A DNA stretch of 64,000 bases, taken from Hypomyces perniciosus. Lineage: Eukaryota; Ascomycota; Sordariomycetes; Hypocreales; Hypocreaceae. Made by a program: the position numbers and the translations under genes. Below are positions 23,001-37,235 of this stretch, in pieces; the stretch's first letter is position 1, and each line of letters starts with the position of its first letter. Location: contig SPDT01000005.1 of the NCBI GenBank assembly GCA_008477525.1, forward strand, positions 2,356,001-2,420,000, in the 5' to 3' direction. The notes beneath the pieces are model-generated. The model did no database searches. It was not told the origin of the DNA and saw nothing but the letters and a program-made list of their open reading frames with translations.

Positions 23001-26000
23001 AGCTCTTTCGGTCGGATCCCTGAGAAATTGGTGATGGGCCTACACTAAGCAGGGTGGTAGAGGCCTGGCTCGGTCTTCTGTCATCCTGCAACTCCTCGGA
23101 GCTGGGCGTTGTTGAGAGCGAGCCCGTAGGAAGTGGCTTGCTGTTCTGGACTGGGGGTGGTCCTTGTGACTCTTCACCGGGAACCCTAGGAGGTCGTGAT
23201 GCTGGCTTCGGGAAATTTTCCAGCACATTCGAGGAAGCATTGAAAGTCTCGAGTTTGTTGGCCCACCAGATTTCCATGGGTAGCTTAGATATATTGTTAC
23301 CACGAACATCGAGGACTTTCAGCTCGGTAAGACAGCCAATTTGTGGCGGCAGTTCGCCAACAGAGTTGTGTGCGATACTAAAGTGCTCCAAGCGCTTCAT
23401 TGCCCCAATTTGCGGAGGCAACGAAACAAAGTAGTTCTTGTCCAGCTCAAGACGCTCTAGGTATTGCATGTTGGAAAAGGCCGAGTCAATGCTCGCAAGT
23501 TGAGCATGTGATAGATTGAGTGTCTTCAGAGTCGGGACAGGGCTCGAAATCTCGAACTTGTTGAGAGGATTTGAATTCAACTTGAGGAGACGGATGCATT
23601 TAAAGTCACCCACAAAAGCCGAGATATGGTTATGGGCAGCATACAAAACCTCTAACTTTGGAAGCTCAGAAATAATGTCAATACTCGTAATATTGTTGTA
23701 CTTGATATCAAGCTCGCGGAGGCTCGTGAGCTCCACAAACGAAGGTGGAACACTGTTCGTCAGCCGATTATTCGTGATGAGAAGTTTCTCTAGGTTCACC
23801 AGGTTACGAATCTCATCCGGAAGACTTTCTATAGCATTGAAGCTTAGATCCAAGTCGACCAGGCTCCGGAGATCGCATAAGAAGGGAGGGAACTTGTCCA
23901 AGAAATTTGAAGAAATATTTAAACTCCGTAAGCTCTGATAAGCTCCGAAGTAAGGGGGAAGATGCGTCAGGCGATTGTTGGCAAGATTCATCTTCAACAG
24001 CCCAGTGAGTGTGTTGAGCTCAGCATGTTCCAACTGTTCTAACCTATTGTTTGAAACATCCAGATAGGTGAGTTTTCCCGCTCGGCTCAGGCTAGGCGGC
24101 AGTTTTCGTGCTTCATTATTGTTAAACTTGATGTCTCGGAGGTTCTTGCAGGACTGGATGAAGTCCCTTGGTACATCCAAGGAGAGGTTTCGCGAGAGAT
24201 TAAGGGATATTATGTCGTTGGCCTTGGAGTAGAGTGATATGGGAATAGTGATGAGATTTCGCCCTGAGAGGTCCACATGGTTGGACTTCTGCACGCGATT
24301 TATGCCCAAATCGGTCGTCTTCGAGTGAAAGTCGCTGTCCCGGGCTGACAAGAACATGAATCGGCACAGGTAGCCATTGTCTTCCCGTCCCAGATCCTCT
24401 ATCTTGTCCCTCTCTTCATAGCCAATCTGTTGCAGAAGTCGTTTTTGGATAAGCAATGGTCGTTCACCAGGACTCAGAACACGAATAAGATCATGTTTCT
24501 TCATTATGATGTGGTAGTTTTCCAATCCGTCAACGACGTAAGTCTTCTTGATCACCTGAGAAATGACATCCATCACACTAGCGTCCAAGGCCATGGAGTG
24601 GGTTGAGAACGTTCCATCAGATCGGAAGATGCGAATGAAATATGGCGTGAGTTTCTCCTCCGGTCGCGGCGGACTTCCAAGCTCATCCATCTCAGGAGCC
24701 TGCTGAGAGTTGTCTTCGGTGTTTCGCCGAACAGCCCAGCTGTCAGGGGCGTCCCAACGCCCCTTCGGTGCCGAGGCAGCCGAATCAACTGAATCAGGCT
24801 CAATACTGTTGACAAAGGAGGTGTCCATAGGCGTCAATGGGGGCGGTTTGGCCAATATGCCTTCCATGTCGTTCAGATTTGTGTCCAAGTGGTACACATG
24901 ACCTGAATCGCCCCGGTCAGTAGGGCCAATAGCGTCTTCGACATAGTCATATGGCCGTTGAGTTCGTCCCCGCTTAAAGGGAAACTTGTTGTTGAAGGTT
25001 GCCGTACGAGGTGCTGCAGGCCGAGTCTCTGAGGTGTCGGAAAAGTCCGAGGTACCGGGCCAATTAGGAGGGAAAACCGATGGCGACAGCTCAGCTTGTG
25101 GCAATTCGAGTTTAGAAGGCTTGGTTTGTAAAGACCTGGTTGATGGGGGAAGGTCCCGCAGCTTTGATCCACTGTTGCCATCGTCCTTGTCCTTGTGCTT
25201 TCGGAATCGTCCAAGAAGCCCAAATTTGCCATGATGACTAGGTGATGAGTGTCCATCGGTGGTGTGAACCGACCTTGAGAAGGACAGCGGCCCACTGTTG
25301 TTACTTGGCGTCGGGCTTTGAGCTCTTGATTTCGTGCTGAAGAATGCGGATGACATGCCTCGCTCCCGTGGGTATGAGCTGCTGATCGAATCTTCCCTAC
25401 TTGCGCTCGGCCTCAACGCTCTTGGGTCATCATTACTCTTGTTATGACGATGCTGGTGGCCTGGAAGATGAGCAATGCCGGATCGCGCGGATGAAGACGA
25501 CTTTGGAGGGCCTTGAGATGGGCCGTCCGACATATACCTTTCCCGGTCGGGTCCAGTCATGATGTCTCTGACCGGAGCCTCCCCATACCGTGCAATGTCC
25601 TAGAAGAGAATAGGTGAGTGAGATTCTGTGTTACAACTGCAAGCGAGCTTAGTTTGCCCCATGGGTTCGCAGCCGCACGCGCGGGTCCATAAGCAAAAAT
25701 GGGCCGAATGATTATCAAGGCGCCAAGGCAAGCGCTTACACCAATTTAGGCAAGCATCAAGAAGGAGCAATACGAAAGACGAAAAATGCTTGAAATACGT
25801 ACGTTGTTGTCCTGGTAGAGGAAAGGCACAACCTCTGGGGCCGGAACAGGAGTCCTCGGCCTTGATGAGGCCGGAGAAGCATCTCGGGTATGATCTGTCG
25901 CATTGGAGTAGTTGCGATCACGATAGCGAGGCCGGGTATGGCTGTAAGAGCGCGACCGTTGGTCCTTCCCCATGAAAGACGCCGGTAAACTGCTTTCAGA

Positions 26001-26854
26001 ACTATCGCGGCCAGGGAACTCTTCACCAAAAAAGCCCTGAAGTTTACGAAAACCTCCGCGCGTACCGCTGGCCTTGGAGCCTGTGCTGCTAGCCGTTGTG
26101 GCGATACTAGCAACCGAGGGCCGCCTGTCGTTGTAGTATGCGGGCTCCGGCGAGTCCTGCAAGTTCAGAGCCAGGCCCTGACCTCCTCGAGACGATGCCC
26201 CCAGACCCGGTGATAGCTGCGAAACAACTGACAAATTATCGGTCGACTCATTCAAGAAGCTTGTAGGATACGAGCTGGAGGATGCTCCGGTAGACATCCA
26301 TGGCGCAATCTGAATGGCGGCAGCAGGCCCACTGATGGATTGGCCACGAGGGGCGTCGAGAACGGCGAGATCACGGCGGTAGTTGGTTAGATCGCTCAGG
26401 CGGCGGTCCCTGGTCGAGACATTGGACACGGTTGATGACGACGGCGACAAGGCAGCACGGGTGGTAGCGGTGGATGTGGTAGGCGAGACCTGAAGGTCAT
26501 CGTCTTTGGAAGAAGACGACCTGGGATCAGACACGACGCAGGGGCCCAATGTTAGATAGCGACAGTGAACTGGACTGGGTGGACGGATTGTGGACAGGCG
26601 ATTGGTGACGGACGGGCGACAACAGCACCATGGTCCGACACACAAACACGCTCGACAACGACTCACCTTCCGTGACGATGATAGTCGTCGGTATTGATTC
26701 GTGTCGGCGGTCCCTTGCGCGACGACGGAGCTGCAGATGAGCGAGTTAACGGCGTCGAGGACCTCAGGGTGCCGGAGGAGGATCGGGTGCTGTCGGTGCT
26801 TATGCTCGCAGTCGTGATGGAGCTGAGGCGGGTAGCAGCCTCATTCTCCGCCAT
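20017..26854 (-). CDS. CYR1: adenylate cyclase (RA-LRR-PP2C-cyclase type)
   Basis: Four exons, 26854-26667, 26520-25803, 25599-20260 and 20205-20017, all phase-consistent, give 2144 residues. It makes cAMP from ATP, downstream of Ras and G-alpha. From the N-terminus: a Ser-rich region (1-600), a Ras-association domain (about 618-715), a leucine-rich repeat array (about 742-1392), a PP2C-like domain (about 1420-1702) and a class III cyclase domain (about 1755-1975). The metal-binding Asp residues are D1766 in FTDIKNS and D1809 in TEGDAF. The tail after the last intron (MIRHLAIGGG) matches the conserved fungal C-terminus. Splicing at 25803/25599 yields DIARYGEAPVRD, a known fungal cyclase segment. 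Homologues are Magnaporthe MAC1 and Neurospora cr-1. The PP2C domain appears to lack most metal ligands. Confidence 0.95.
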
Positions 26855-27215
26855 TGTCAATAGGCCGTGGAAGCAGAGCTCCGGGCCATATCATTCGGGA
26901 GGGGTTCGGTTCGTGACGCATTCACGTCATGCTTGACGCTCGGCGGAAAGAGTGCGCTTGCGAGGATAGGCTACGTGCGATGTGTGATGTGTGTTGTAGC
27001 GTCGAAGATGCGAGCTCTGGGTGGGATTTGGCCTCGGGGCAGGACGAGCTATGACGAGGGGCTTTTCGTCGTCGTCGGCGCTACGGAACAACTGTTTAAT
27101 ATCGATCAGAGAGCAGAGGGCCAGGATGTGACCCAGTCGGCCAACCAACAGTTGCAGGGCTGAACAATTTGCAACGATAAGGTAATAAGGTTGCTTCTTT
27201 TGCTTTTGGGGGTAC

Positions 27216-27263
27216 GGTGGTAGTGGTGGTGGTGGTGGTGGTGGTGGTGGTAGTGGTGGTTGG
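27216..27263. repeat. (GTG)n / (GGTAGT) microsatellite
   Basis: Nearly 50 bases of GGT/GTG triplets, interrupted by two TAG triplets, lie about 360 bases upstream of the adenylate cyclase start. Confidence 0.9.
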
Positions 27264-27801
27264 CTAGGCTAAGGCACAGTACCGACCTCACTGGTTGGTG
27301 GTGGGCGGAGAGACAGACACGCGAGACAAGGCCAGGCGAGAGTGGCAGAATCTTCAAAAAACCTCACATACATAAATATGCTAATACGTAATCCCCGTGT
27401 CTTCATTGAGCCATATTTTAGTTACGGGTTTCAGAGCCAGATGCCGGGACATGACTACGAGTACTATTCAATACACATTGAGACATCCGTGGATTCATTG
27501 GTAAATTAAGACTCCATACTCCTGTCCACCACATACATACCTCGTACGAAGTGCATACGTCCATCATCAGTTACACACGCGCACACAACTATGGAGTAGT
27601 AGCTCATTCTCCAGGCTTGGCGAACAAGCCACATTCTTTTTGACGGGTGACAAACTCGGGGTATCTCGCAGAAATCTGATGGGGCAACAATGCATGTACG
27701 ACTTCGTCCAACACAGGAAATCCTGCTGCCTAGGCTCAAATTCCCTCACACGATCACCCAATCCAACGCCCGCTGAACTGATAGTCAGCGGTCAGATGAT
27801 G

Positions 27802-27836
27802 GAATGAATGAATGAATGAATGGATGAATGGATGAA
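27802..27836. repeat. (GAAT/GGAT)n microsatellite
   Basis: Tetramer repeat GAATGAATGAAT turning into GGATGAAT units. Confidence 0.85.
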
Positions 27837-29650
27837 GTGTTGTTGTGCGTGAGCTCGGGAAAAGGCGTTCAAAAAGAGCCCAGCCCTGACTAGGAGGATA
27901 CTTGCTCGTATTAGCCGACAGAGTAAGTATTACTACTGCTACTTTGTAGATGCCAATAAAACGGGATCGCCCAGCGGCACAAACTAATAAACAGCATTTA
28001 TGTCGCGATCTGCGTTACAACAGTGCCAACTGCTACATACTATTATTACTTCGACTCCGTAGGACAATCGGATACGTTGGGAGATGGCGCGCCCTTCTCA
28101 GGCCCTCAGCTGGACCCTTGCAAAAGCTGGCGTTGATCTATCTAACCTTGCTCGGCACGCCAGCCAGCAGCTGGACAAGAGAATGACTTGAATGACGTCC
28201 ACCCCGATGCCGCGGATCACGGCAGATGTCCAATATTTGGAGGCTTCCTGGCTTTGGGGCAACGTGTGGTCAGGATTGGACAACGTTGCTTCCGCCCTTC
28301 AAGTCAGGATCCGTGCTTTTATGTTATACAGAGTACGGAGTACTCGCACACACAAGTTGCTCTGTTGGCTCGCTACGAGAATCAATTGGCAAGAAGAAAG
28401 AAAGCCTTGTTGGAGCTCGAGCTCTCTCCTCATCAAGTCCCAGGTTTCAGATCCTGTCCCTCTGCGATCTGTGCGCTGACACTCCCGCAACTCTCCGTCA
28501 TCCACCCACACTGGACCTGACAAGGACATGAGCCTCCTCAAGGCTTTGATGATACTCGTAAGCATTGTTTGTGAACAAAAGACAGGACTGTTGCTCCTCC
28601 AGCGCCCTGTTTCATTGCCGCTGCTCATAGTCCGGATGCATTTCCGGCGCTATAAGTATGTATGTAGAACCACCACACTAGTGGTAATAGTTCAGTTTGG
28701 ATGAACAAAACTGTCTGGATCGTACGAGAGGAGGACGGAGTATTCCGCACATGCTCCAAGGTAAGCTTACCAGCTTCGAGCATGAACTTGCTTTTTTTTT
28801 TTTTTTACGAATCTCCAGGCCTCCACAATCAAGAACCCATGCCGATTGACGTACGAGTACCAATGAAACATTCTCCACTGTGACTACAGGCCTCTGTACG
28901 CCTGTTGTTTTATGTCTATATAACGAACATCCCACACACTCGCGGCTCATTTGAAGTAGTAGTTACTAATAGTGGTTCTTCTAGGATATCACAGACATAT
29001 ATTTCTTTCGGTGCGGTTTTTGAAACCACTAATACTTCGTATCCAACGAAGGAATAGTTACCCAGCAGGAGGCACGATCGTCAACGATTGATAATTACTC
29101 CCATGGCTGTATGTATGTACGGCATAATAAAAATTGATTGGAAACCATCCATGGTTTAATAATATTAGAAGTAGGTAGGTATTAAGCGGCAGTTCAACTT
29201 TGCTTCTTCATACATAAGGAGGCCGGTCCCAGGTGCCGAGCCACCACATCACCAGCCACATAACCTCAAACCCATCATCTCCGGCTTAATTTCCATGGCC
29301 ATCAGGCATCAAAAAGGAGAGCTCAGTCCGTATTAGCTCCGTGACCTGAGAATCATGATAATGAGATACGGATCGTGTATGAGCCGAGAGCCGAAGTCCA
29401 AACGCAGTCAGCTGGGCAGAGAGGGTCGGCCTTTTTTTCGGTAGATATACCAAGTAGAATCTAGCTCTTCCCCATAAACCAACTGGCAGATGCTCTTGTG
29501 AATGCCGTCTCTGCCCCGTGATTAGGAGCATGATCGGATGTCCGGACTCGTATGTATATGGAGTACTCCGCAGCTTCGCGTTAGTTGGCCCTCTCACGGG
29601 GCTTGCTTACACGTATGCTGGCATCTGATCCATTACTATCCGGAGCATTT

Positions 29651-29875
29651 GCGGGGCGAGCTCCAGTCCGCAGCCGAATCCGTGCCCGCAACCTGTTGTC
29701 GGTCCGACGCGGGCGAATAGTAACTGGACCGGCTATTGCCGCTGCTCTACCATAGGTATATTTCCTCTATAAACTGGATCGATATAATGCTGGAGAAACT
29801 GCATGGAGAAACTGCATGGAGAAATGCGCAGTTAGAGACAGTTGGGCCAATTCCCCGCGATTCTGTGAACCCCGC
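29651..29875. promoter_or_regulatory. candidate CreA/Cre1 sites upstream of glucosidase
   Basis: GCGGGG, which fits the CreA consensus SYGGRG, occurs at 29651-29656 (+), 29853-29858 (-) and 29870-29875 (-). The last two are 17 bases apart. Paired sites upstream of a sugar-hydrolase gene suggest glucose repression. The motif is short, so this is inference. Confidence 0.4.
29791..29830. repeat. 13-bp tandem repeat, three copies
   Basis: The unit TGGAGAAACTGCA is repeated twice exactly and a third time with changes, in the promoter region of the alpha-glucosidase gene. Confidence 0.85.
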
Positions 29876-29925
29876 ATAGCTGCAGACGCGACGGTGTGGG
29901 ACGATCGTCGAGGATCCCTTCAACT

Positions 29926-29936
29926 ACTATATATAC
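29926..29936 (+). promoter_or_regulatory. TATA box of alpha-glucosidase gene
   Basis: TACTATATATAC lies about 110 bases before the start codon and is the clearest TATA-like sequence in this promoter. Confidence 0.5.
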
Positions 29937-30033
29937 TGTCCCTTGGGGCGAGAATAATGCGACTGTTCTTGGGTTTGCAAGACAATAAAAAGTGAAAATC
30001 CCTTACCCTGTGAAACCGAAACATCGCCATTGA

Positions 30034-32038
<2,005 letters not shown>

Positions 32039-32269
32039 GCCGGAGAGAGAGCACTTGTCTTTCAGTTCTTACTAGATCAAGAAAAGAAACACAGAGACCT
32101 AGACAATAGAGTTATTCAAGTACTCTAACCAATTTCTAATGCCTCTTTATCCACGTGGTGGAAGAATGCAGTAGTCCCGATATTACCATCCACTAAGGGC
32201 AACATAACGCCGTAGAAGTCGTTTTCGTATACATGATTTTTTACACACATCCTATGCAGAATACCTCCA

Positions 32270-34039
32270 TCAAGTCTCACCGTGGATTATGTCGCCGAGC
32301 AACTTGCTCTCTTCCATGATATCCCTGGCCGACTCATCCGAGACGCCCAAGTCTTCCTTGATCAGCTGAACACCCAACTCGGCCACCAGAACCGACTGAA
32401 TGAACGCTGCCGACCCTCGTCCGGCTATTACCTTGTCATTCACAGCCTTTTCCTTCAACAAGTCGCCAAATTCGCCGACAAAATAGTCGCACATCAAGTT
32501 GAAGCCTCGGCCTCCGTAGTACCCAGGACTCAAGCTGCCCTCCTTCTTCATCAATCTAGCTTGTCCTAACTCAATCTTACTGGCGAGGATAGTTCGGTAG
32601 TGAGATGAGTCGCCATTGATAATGCCCAACATAAGCTCTCGGTGATTCTTGAACCGTTCCTCCAAGTCATCCCATTCGACTTGGGGATATTGTTTTGATT
32701 CCCATGTTCTCATAGCCGTCTGTTTCTTGTGTGCCTGGCAGAATTTTGATTGCATCCTCACGCCCAATCGCTTGCCCTTTGAGAACTCCTGTAGGAACTT
32801 CTTATCGACAGGGGCCTCACACCATGGACATGATGCCTCGTCAGGACTCAATTTGACCTCTTCGTCAAGCCCTGTGGTGGCCGATGGAAACTCCTCGCTG
32901 TCAGCTTCTGACGCTGCATCAGGCAACGGTTCATCCTTCAAATCATCGTCTGACGTTTCCCGTGCTTTGAAGTCCGAGACTTGCACAGGTATCTGGAATT
33001 TAGCCGGCGGCGGCGATTGTGACTTTGGAGCTTTTTGCTGAGGCTTGCGGTCCAAATTTCTCTTATTAGGCCGAAGGGGGTTGGGTTTGGTTTTGGGTCT
33101 GGGCTTAGGCTTAGCCTGGGGAGAAATCACAAGGGACTTTGGTGCAATGAGGCTGCGTTTTGTCTTGGGGGATGATAAGTCGTCGTCGTCTTCTGCACCA
33201 GGACTTTCATGATGTTGAAGGTTTAGGCGTCTGGATCGGCCGCCCCTGGATGGAGATGCACCTATCTTGTTCCCCGGAACGAGAATTTTAGAGTTCTTTG
33301 GCTTTTGGGGACTACTATCGTCATCATCATCAGGCGGTGGCCGGAACTTGGGTGTGTCCTCCACAGTTGCTATGTCTAATTAGCTCAATGCAATTCAAGA
33401 GGAAAAAACGTTTAAAATACCCTTTGTTTGTTGACTCTCCTGTGAGAAAGCCGTTTTCTTTCCGCCGTACTTGGCCTTGGCCTTGACTCCTCTTGTGAAA
33501 CCGAATTGTGTTTTCAAATGATTTGCTGAGCCGTCCGGGGGAACAGAATCTCGTCCAACCGAGACAGTTGACGATATTTCCCCATCAGAGGCGTCAGACA
33601 GCCTTCGTCTTTTGTTTGGTTGTGACTCGGCGGGTTGCCTCGCCTCGGAGGCCATGGAACGAGTCTTCCCTGTTTGATACCTCGTCTGTCGACTCTGAAC
33701 TCCATTGGTATTAATCGATGAAGTGAATTTGGTGCGTGTGATATTCCCACGCGGCTCCTCAACATCGGAACTATCACTTAATGATGGTTGCGTGCCAGAT
33801 TTCGGCCTTAATTCTTGGTCTCCATCCAGCTCGTTGTTGACATGTCCAACTTTGAATTTTGTATCGGCATCTTCCTCTGAATCACTGGAGAGAGGAGGAG
33901 CATAGATCGACTCTGGAACCTTTAGCAGGCGGGCTTTGGGCCCAGGCTCAGCCTTCAGTCTTGGGAGACTCTTTAGAAGCGACATCGTCGGCTGGTTTTT
34001 ACTCAAGCCAAGGATTCTGGTAGGAGAGTTTGCGTTCAT
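32270..34039 (-). CDS. RTC4: RTC4-like domain protein
   Basis: Exon 1 is 34039-33421 and exon 2 is 33369-32270, giving 572 residues across a 51-nt intron. The first 350 residues are disordered, acidic and basic by turns, with NKRRRL and other nuclear-localisation-like patches. Residues from about 380 hold CPWC and FCQAHKKQTA (possible zinc ligands), then a well-ordered C-terminus with QYPQVEWDDLEERF, YYGGRGFNLMCDYFVGEF and AGRGSAAFIQSVLVAELGVQLI. This matches the RTC4-like domain, named for yeast Restriction of Telomere Capping 4. The molecular role is poorly known; a nuclear location is inferred from composition. Its 5' end faces dynamitin across 897 bases. Confidence 0.85.
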
Positions 34040-34936
34040 TTTGCAACGTATCAAACAAAGCAATAATCCTCGCAACACTGGCACACTGATACGGATCGGT
34101 GATGTAATAAGGAACCCCCCACAAGCTGTGTCGTTCCAGGGACTTGAGGTCGGGTCGACTATGGCCAGGCCATTCGTTAATCTGTCAATTTCCCGGCCGC
34201 ATTGGCCAGTTCACGAAGTACTGAATGCCTGATGGAGACAAGGCTCATGCAGTCAAACGGTTCCTGATGCTGTGTCACGACAAGGCGCGTCTTGTACGAC
34301 GCGAGGATCCAATGGAATGGCTGCACTCTCCGACCTGACTATGTAGTTAGCTGGGGTGTTTCAAAACTAGCTATTGTTAAAAGGCGAAAATCGCTATATG
34401 CCGATTATTAGCCGGTTTTACTCCTTCACGTCATTTCAGTGGCCCAGGCGGTAGATACGGTAGGTACAGGGGCTGTGTCCACTAAGTTACAGTGGTAACA
34501 CTGCGCTGACCTCCGTCCATATCTACGAAGCACTACCTGTAATGTTGTTTCATTAGTCCGATATGTCGTATTCATTGGAGGCTCCAACCATGAAATGTGG
34601 TCAATTTAGGCTACCTAAGACATGGGTATCGTAGTCCCTAATAGAGCTAAGATACTTATTGGCGTTAATAGTACCGTTGCATGTAAACAGGCTGGGGTTA
34701 GGGTCAAAACCCAAGGGTTGGGGTTGTGAGATTCTGCCAGCACATTGGCCTAGGCCTTAGTACTAAGGAAGCTTGGTGTTGCCAGTGACACCCCTTAGAA
34801 GCACAGGTGGTGGGACAAAATCTCCAATTCAAGGCCACCATCTTCTGCCAGCGCAATCTCAGTAACAACCCATTTACTCGAATCTATCGCTCGAGCATCC
34901 CTTTGCCTTATCCTGCGAGCAGCTCCTGGCATAATC
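34040..34936. other. divergent promoter region RTC4-like / dynamitin
   Basis: 897 bases with no gene. The middle part (34344-34700) is AT-rich and holds a single TTAGGG in a G-rich context (34691-34730), not a telomere array. Confidence 0.55.
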
Positions 34937-36333
34937 ATGGCGCTCAACCGCAAATATGCGGCCCTGCCTGACCTGGTAAACTCAATCATGAAACGCACCC
35001 AGCATGGCATCTTTCTAACTTGCCCAGGACTCTGCTCCGGACATCTACGAGACCCCAGACTTGACAGATGACAATTCTACCATTCCAGTACGCAGAAGAT
35101 AACCCCCTTCTTCTGTACGTCTGCTAATAGATGCGCCAGACGACCGCGGCACGCACTCAATCGGACGACGAATTCTACGACTTAGAGGACGACGCTCCAA
35201 ACATCTCGCGCTCACGTCTGCGAATTGACGAAGCCCGTTCTCGCTTTTCTCCCGCCCACATTGACGCTAGCGGGGCGGACTTCTCAGATCGCGTCGACGG
35301 CAAACGGAGATCGTACAAAGCATCTAGTCGCCGCCAGCGAATACTACAGGATGGCACCGAAGAGCTTGGGGATCTGTCTGACGACGACGACGAGGAAAGC
35401 CTAGAAAGGAGAATTGCTCGCTTGAAACGAGAAGTCGAGGAAGCAAAGGACGAATATGTCAAACGAAAAACCGCATCGGCGGGAGTGGACGATGCCCCTC
35501 CAAGTGATTCGAGATTGGAGTCGCTCAGCCAAGTCCTGGACGACTTATCCAAGCCCGCCGGCGTCGTTAGCACGAAGAAACCTCCTCCCACAACGTCCAC
35601 CGAGTCTGATTGGCCTCTAAAAGAACCGACTGAACCGGCGGCACTGGGACCGACATACACGATCACATACGCACCAACTTACGAACAGACCCATGCCTTG
35701 GCCAAGGCGGCAGACTTCGACCGCAGGCTCCTAATGCTGGAGAGGAGCTTGGGAATTAGCTCCTCATCTATGTCAGAAGCTGGTGAAAGCGGACTGCCGC
35801 GGGCGATGCTCCCTACACTTGACTCTCTGGACAAACAAATCTCAACTCTTTCTCAAGCATCAACCGCCAACCTGGACGCCATCAGCCGGCGGGTACGAGC
35901 ACTAGCATCCGAGCAGGACAAACTAAACGACACCCGTGAGAAGGCCAAGGCTCTACGAGAAGAGCTCGGCAAACACGCCGGGCCCAATCCAGTAGATGCT
36001 TCCGAACAAGAAGCGAAAATCAATGCCCTCTACGCTATCCTGCCGACGATCGAGAACCTCACTCCGATGCTACCCCCTCTACTAGACCGGCTACGATCAC
36101 TCAGGGCCATCCATGCCGATGCAGCAACTGCTGGCCAAACGCTGGACCGGATCGAGAAGCAGCAAGCGGAGATGACGGTAGAAATCAAGCAATGGAGGGA
36201 TGGTTTGGAGAAGCTAGAGGGCACAATCAAGAACGGGGACACGACCATGAAGGGCAATATGGATGTCATTGAGGGCTGGGTGAAGGAATTGGAGCAGCGA
36301 TTGGAGAAGTTTACAGTTGGCATGGCTCTTTAA
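34937..36333 (+). CDS. DCTN2: dynactin subunit 2 (dynamitin, p50)
   Basis: Three exons, 34937-34975, 35028-35087 and 35131-36333, give 433 residues. The N-terminus MALNRKYAALPDLDSAPDIYETPDL is the dynamitin signature, assembled across the first intron. The rest is acidic then coiled-coil-rich (about 85-120, 210-300 and 340-430), with segments like LERRIARLKREVEEAKDEY and LDKQISTLSQASTANLDAI. Dynamitin builds the dynactin shoulder, which links dynein to cargo and is needed for nuclear migration in hyphae. The first two exons encode only 33 residues, and the longer internal frame from 35131 would miss them. Confidence 0.9.
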
Positions 36334-36843
36334 ATTACCAGCTTTGAAATGATACCCAAATGAGAATATTCCCAGTTTGTCAATATCATATGTATCTGTG
36401 AGGTGGTTTCTCACTCAACCGGTATTATGATGTAGATACAGTGAGCTTGAGGAGCTTGAGGAGCTTGGGAGTGGCCCACCCAATCACGTGGACCGACCTG
36501 AGCTTGGCTATTTAATCTCGCTGGTCGCCCAGATTCTTTCCACTTCTTCAACAGCAGCAGGCTTTTCTCTCAATATTGCCGCGCACGATATGGTAAGCAA
36601 ATCTACTTCCTTTCTCCTTTTCACTGTCTACCATGATGCTCAAAATTAGCATGTATTACCTGATTGCTCATTGATGTAATACTTTATCACCAAGATCTCT
36701 GATCCACCCTTCTTCGTTTGCCTCAACCACTTGCAAAACTACCATGGAAAGCATTTCAGCTAACAGCTTTTCAAGCATCGCTAGAAACCCTTCAGTCCCC
36801 GAGTAGATAAAAACCCTATATATTTCTCCCCTTTGCTTCTGCG
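36334..36843. other. spacer dynamitin / cnxG
   Basis: 510 bases with no gene. It holds a nine-base tandem repeat GAGCTTGAG (36443-36468), a CACGTG box at 36485-36490 and an ATG directly followed by GTAAGC near 36589, which may be a leader intron or upstream ORF of the next gene. Confidence 0.5.
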
Positions 36844-37137
36844 ATGGCATCCACCCCAAAGGCCCCGGTGGGCCACTTCAACGTGCTGTACTTTGCCAGC
36901 GCCAGCTCCTACACGGGGAAAGACCATGAAGCTTTGCCCGCGCCGCTGCCCCTGAACAACCTCTTCGCCGAGCTAGAAGCGAGGTATCCTGGCATCAAGG
37001 CCAAGATCCTCGGGTCTTGTTTGGTGACGGTCAACCTCGAGTATGTAGATGTTCCTAGCGATGACGGCGAGGCTGGCGGGGTTGTGATCCGGGAAACGGA
37101 TGAAGTTGCCATAATACCACCGGTCAGCTCGGGGTGA
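36844..37137 (+). CDS. cnxG: molybdopterin synthase sulfur carrier subunit
   Basis: Single exon of 97 residues with a beta-grasp (MoaD/ThiS) fold. It matches the eukaryotic MOCS2A/CnxG subunit, whose C-terminal glycine is thiocarboxylated and donates sulfur to precursor Z to make molybdopterin, needed for nitrate reductase and xanthine dehydrogenase. Visible features are FNVLYFASASSYTGKDHE near the N-terminus, LEARYPGI, and the C-terminus DEVAIIPPVSSG. The last two residues are Ser-Gly instead of the bacterial Gly-Gly, but the functional terminal Gly is present. Length is normal for the family. It ends 99 bases from the convergent PSI-domain gene. Confidence 0.88.
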   Translation: MASTPKAPVGHFNVLYFASASSYTGKDHEALPAPLPLNNLFAELEARYPGIKAKILGSCLVTVNLEYVDVPSDDGEAGGVVIRETDEVAIIPPVSSG

Positions 37138-37235
37138 AGAACGCAAAACCATGCCTTGATGCACGCCATCTCCCCCTGTGCTCTGCTATAGCTGTGTATG
37201 ATCCGGTCCAGGACTTGATCCCGCAGGCGAGGGTT

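Noticed and set aside
34691..34730. TTAGGG in a G-rich stretch as an interstitial telomere repeat
   Set aside because: Only one exact TTAGGG copy (34698-34703); no array.
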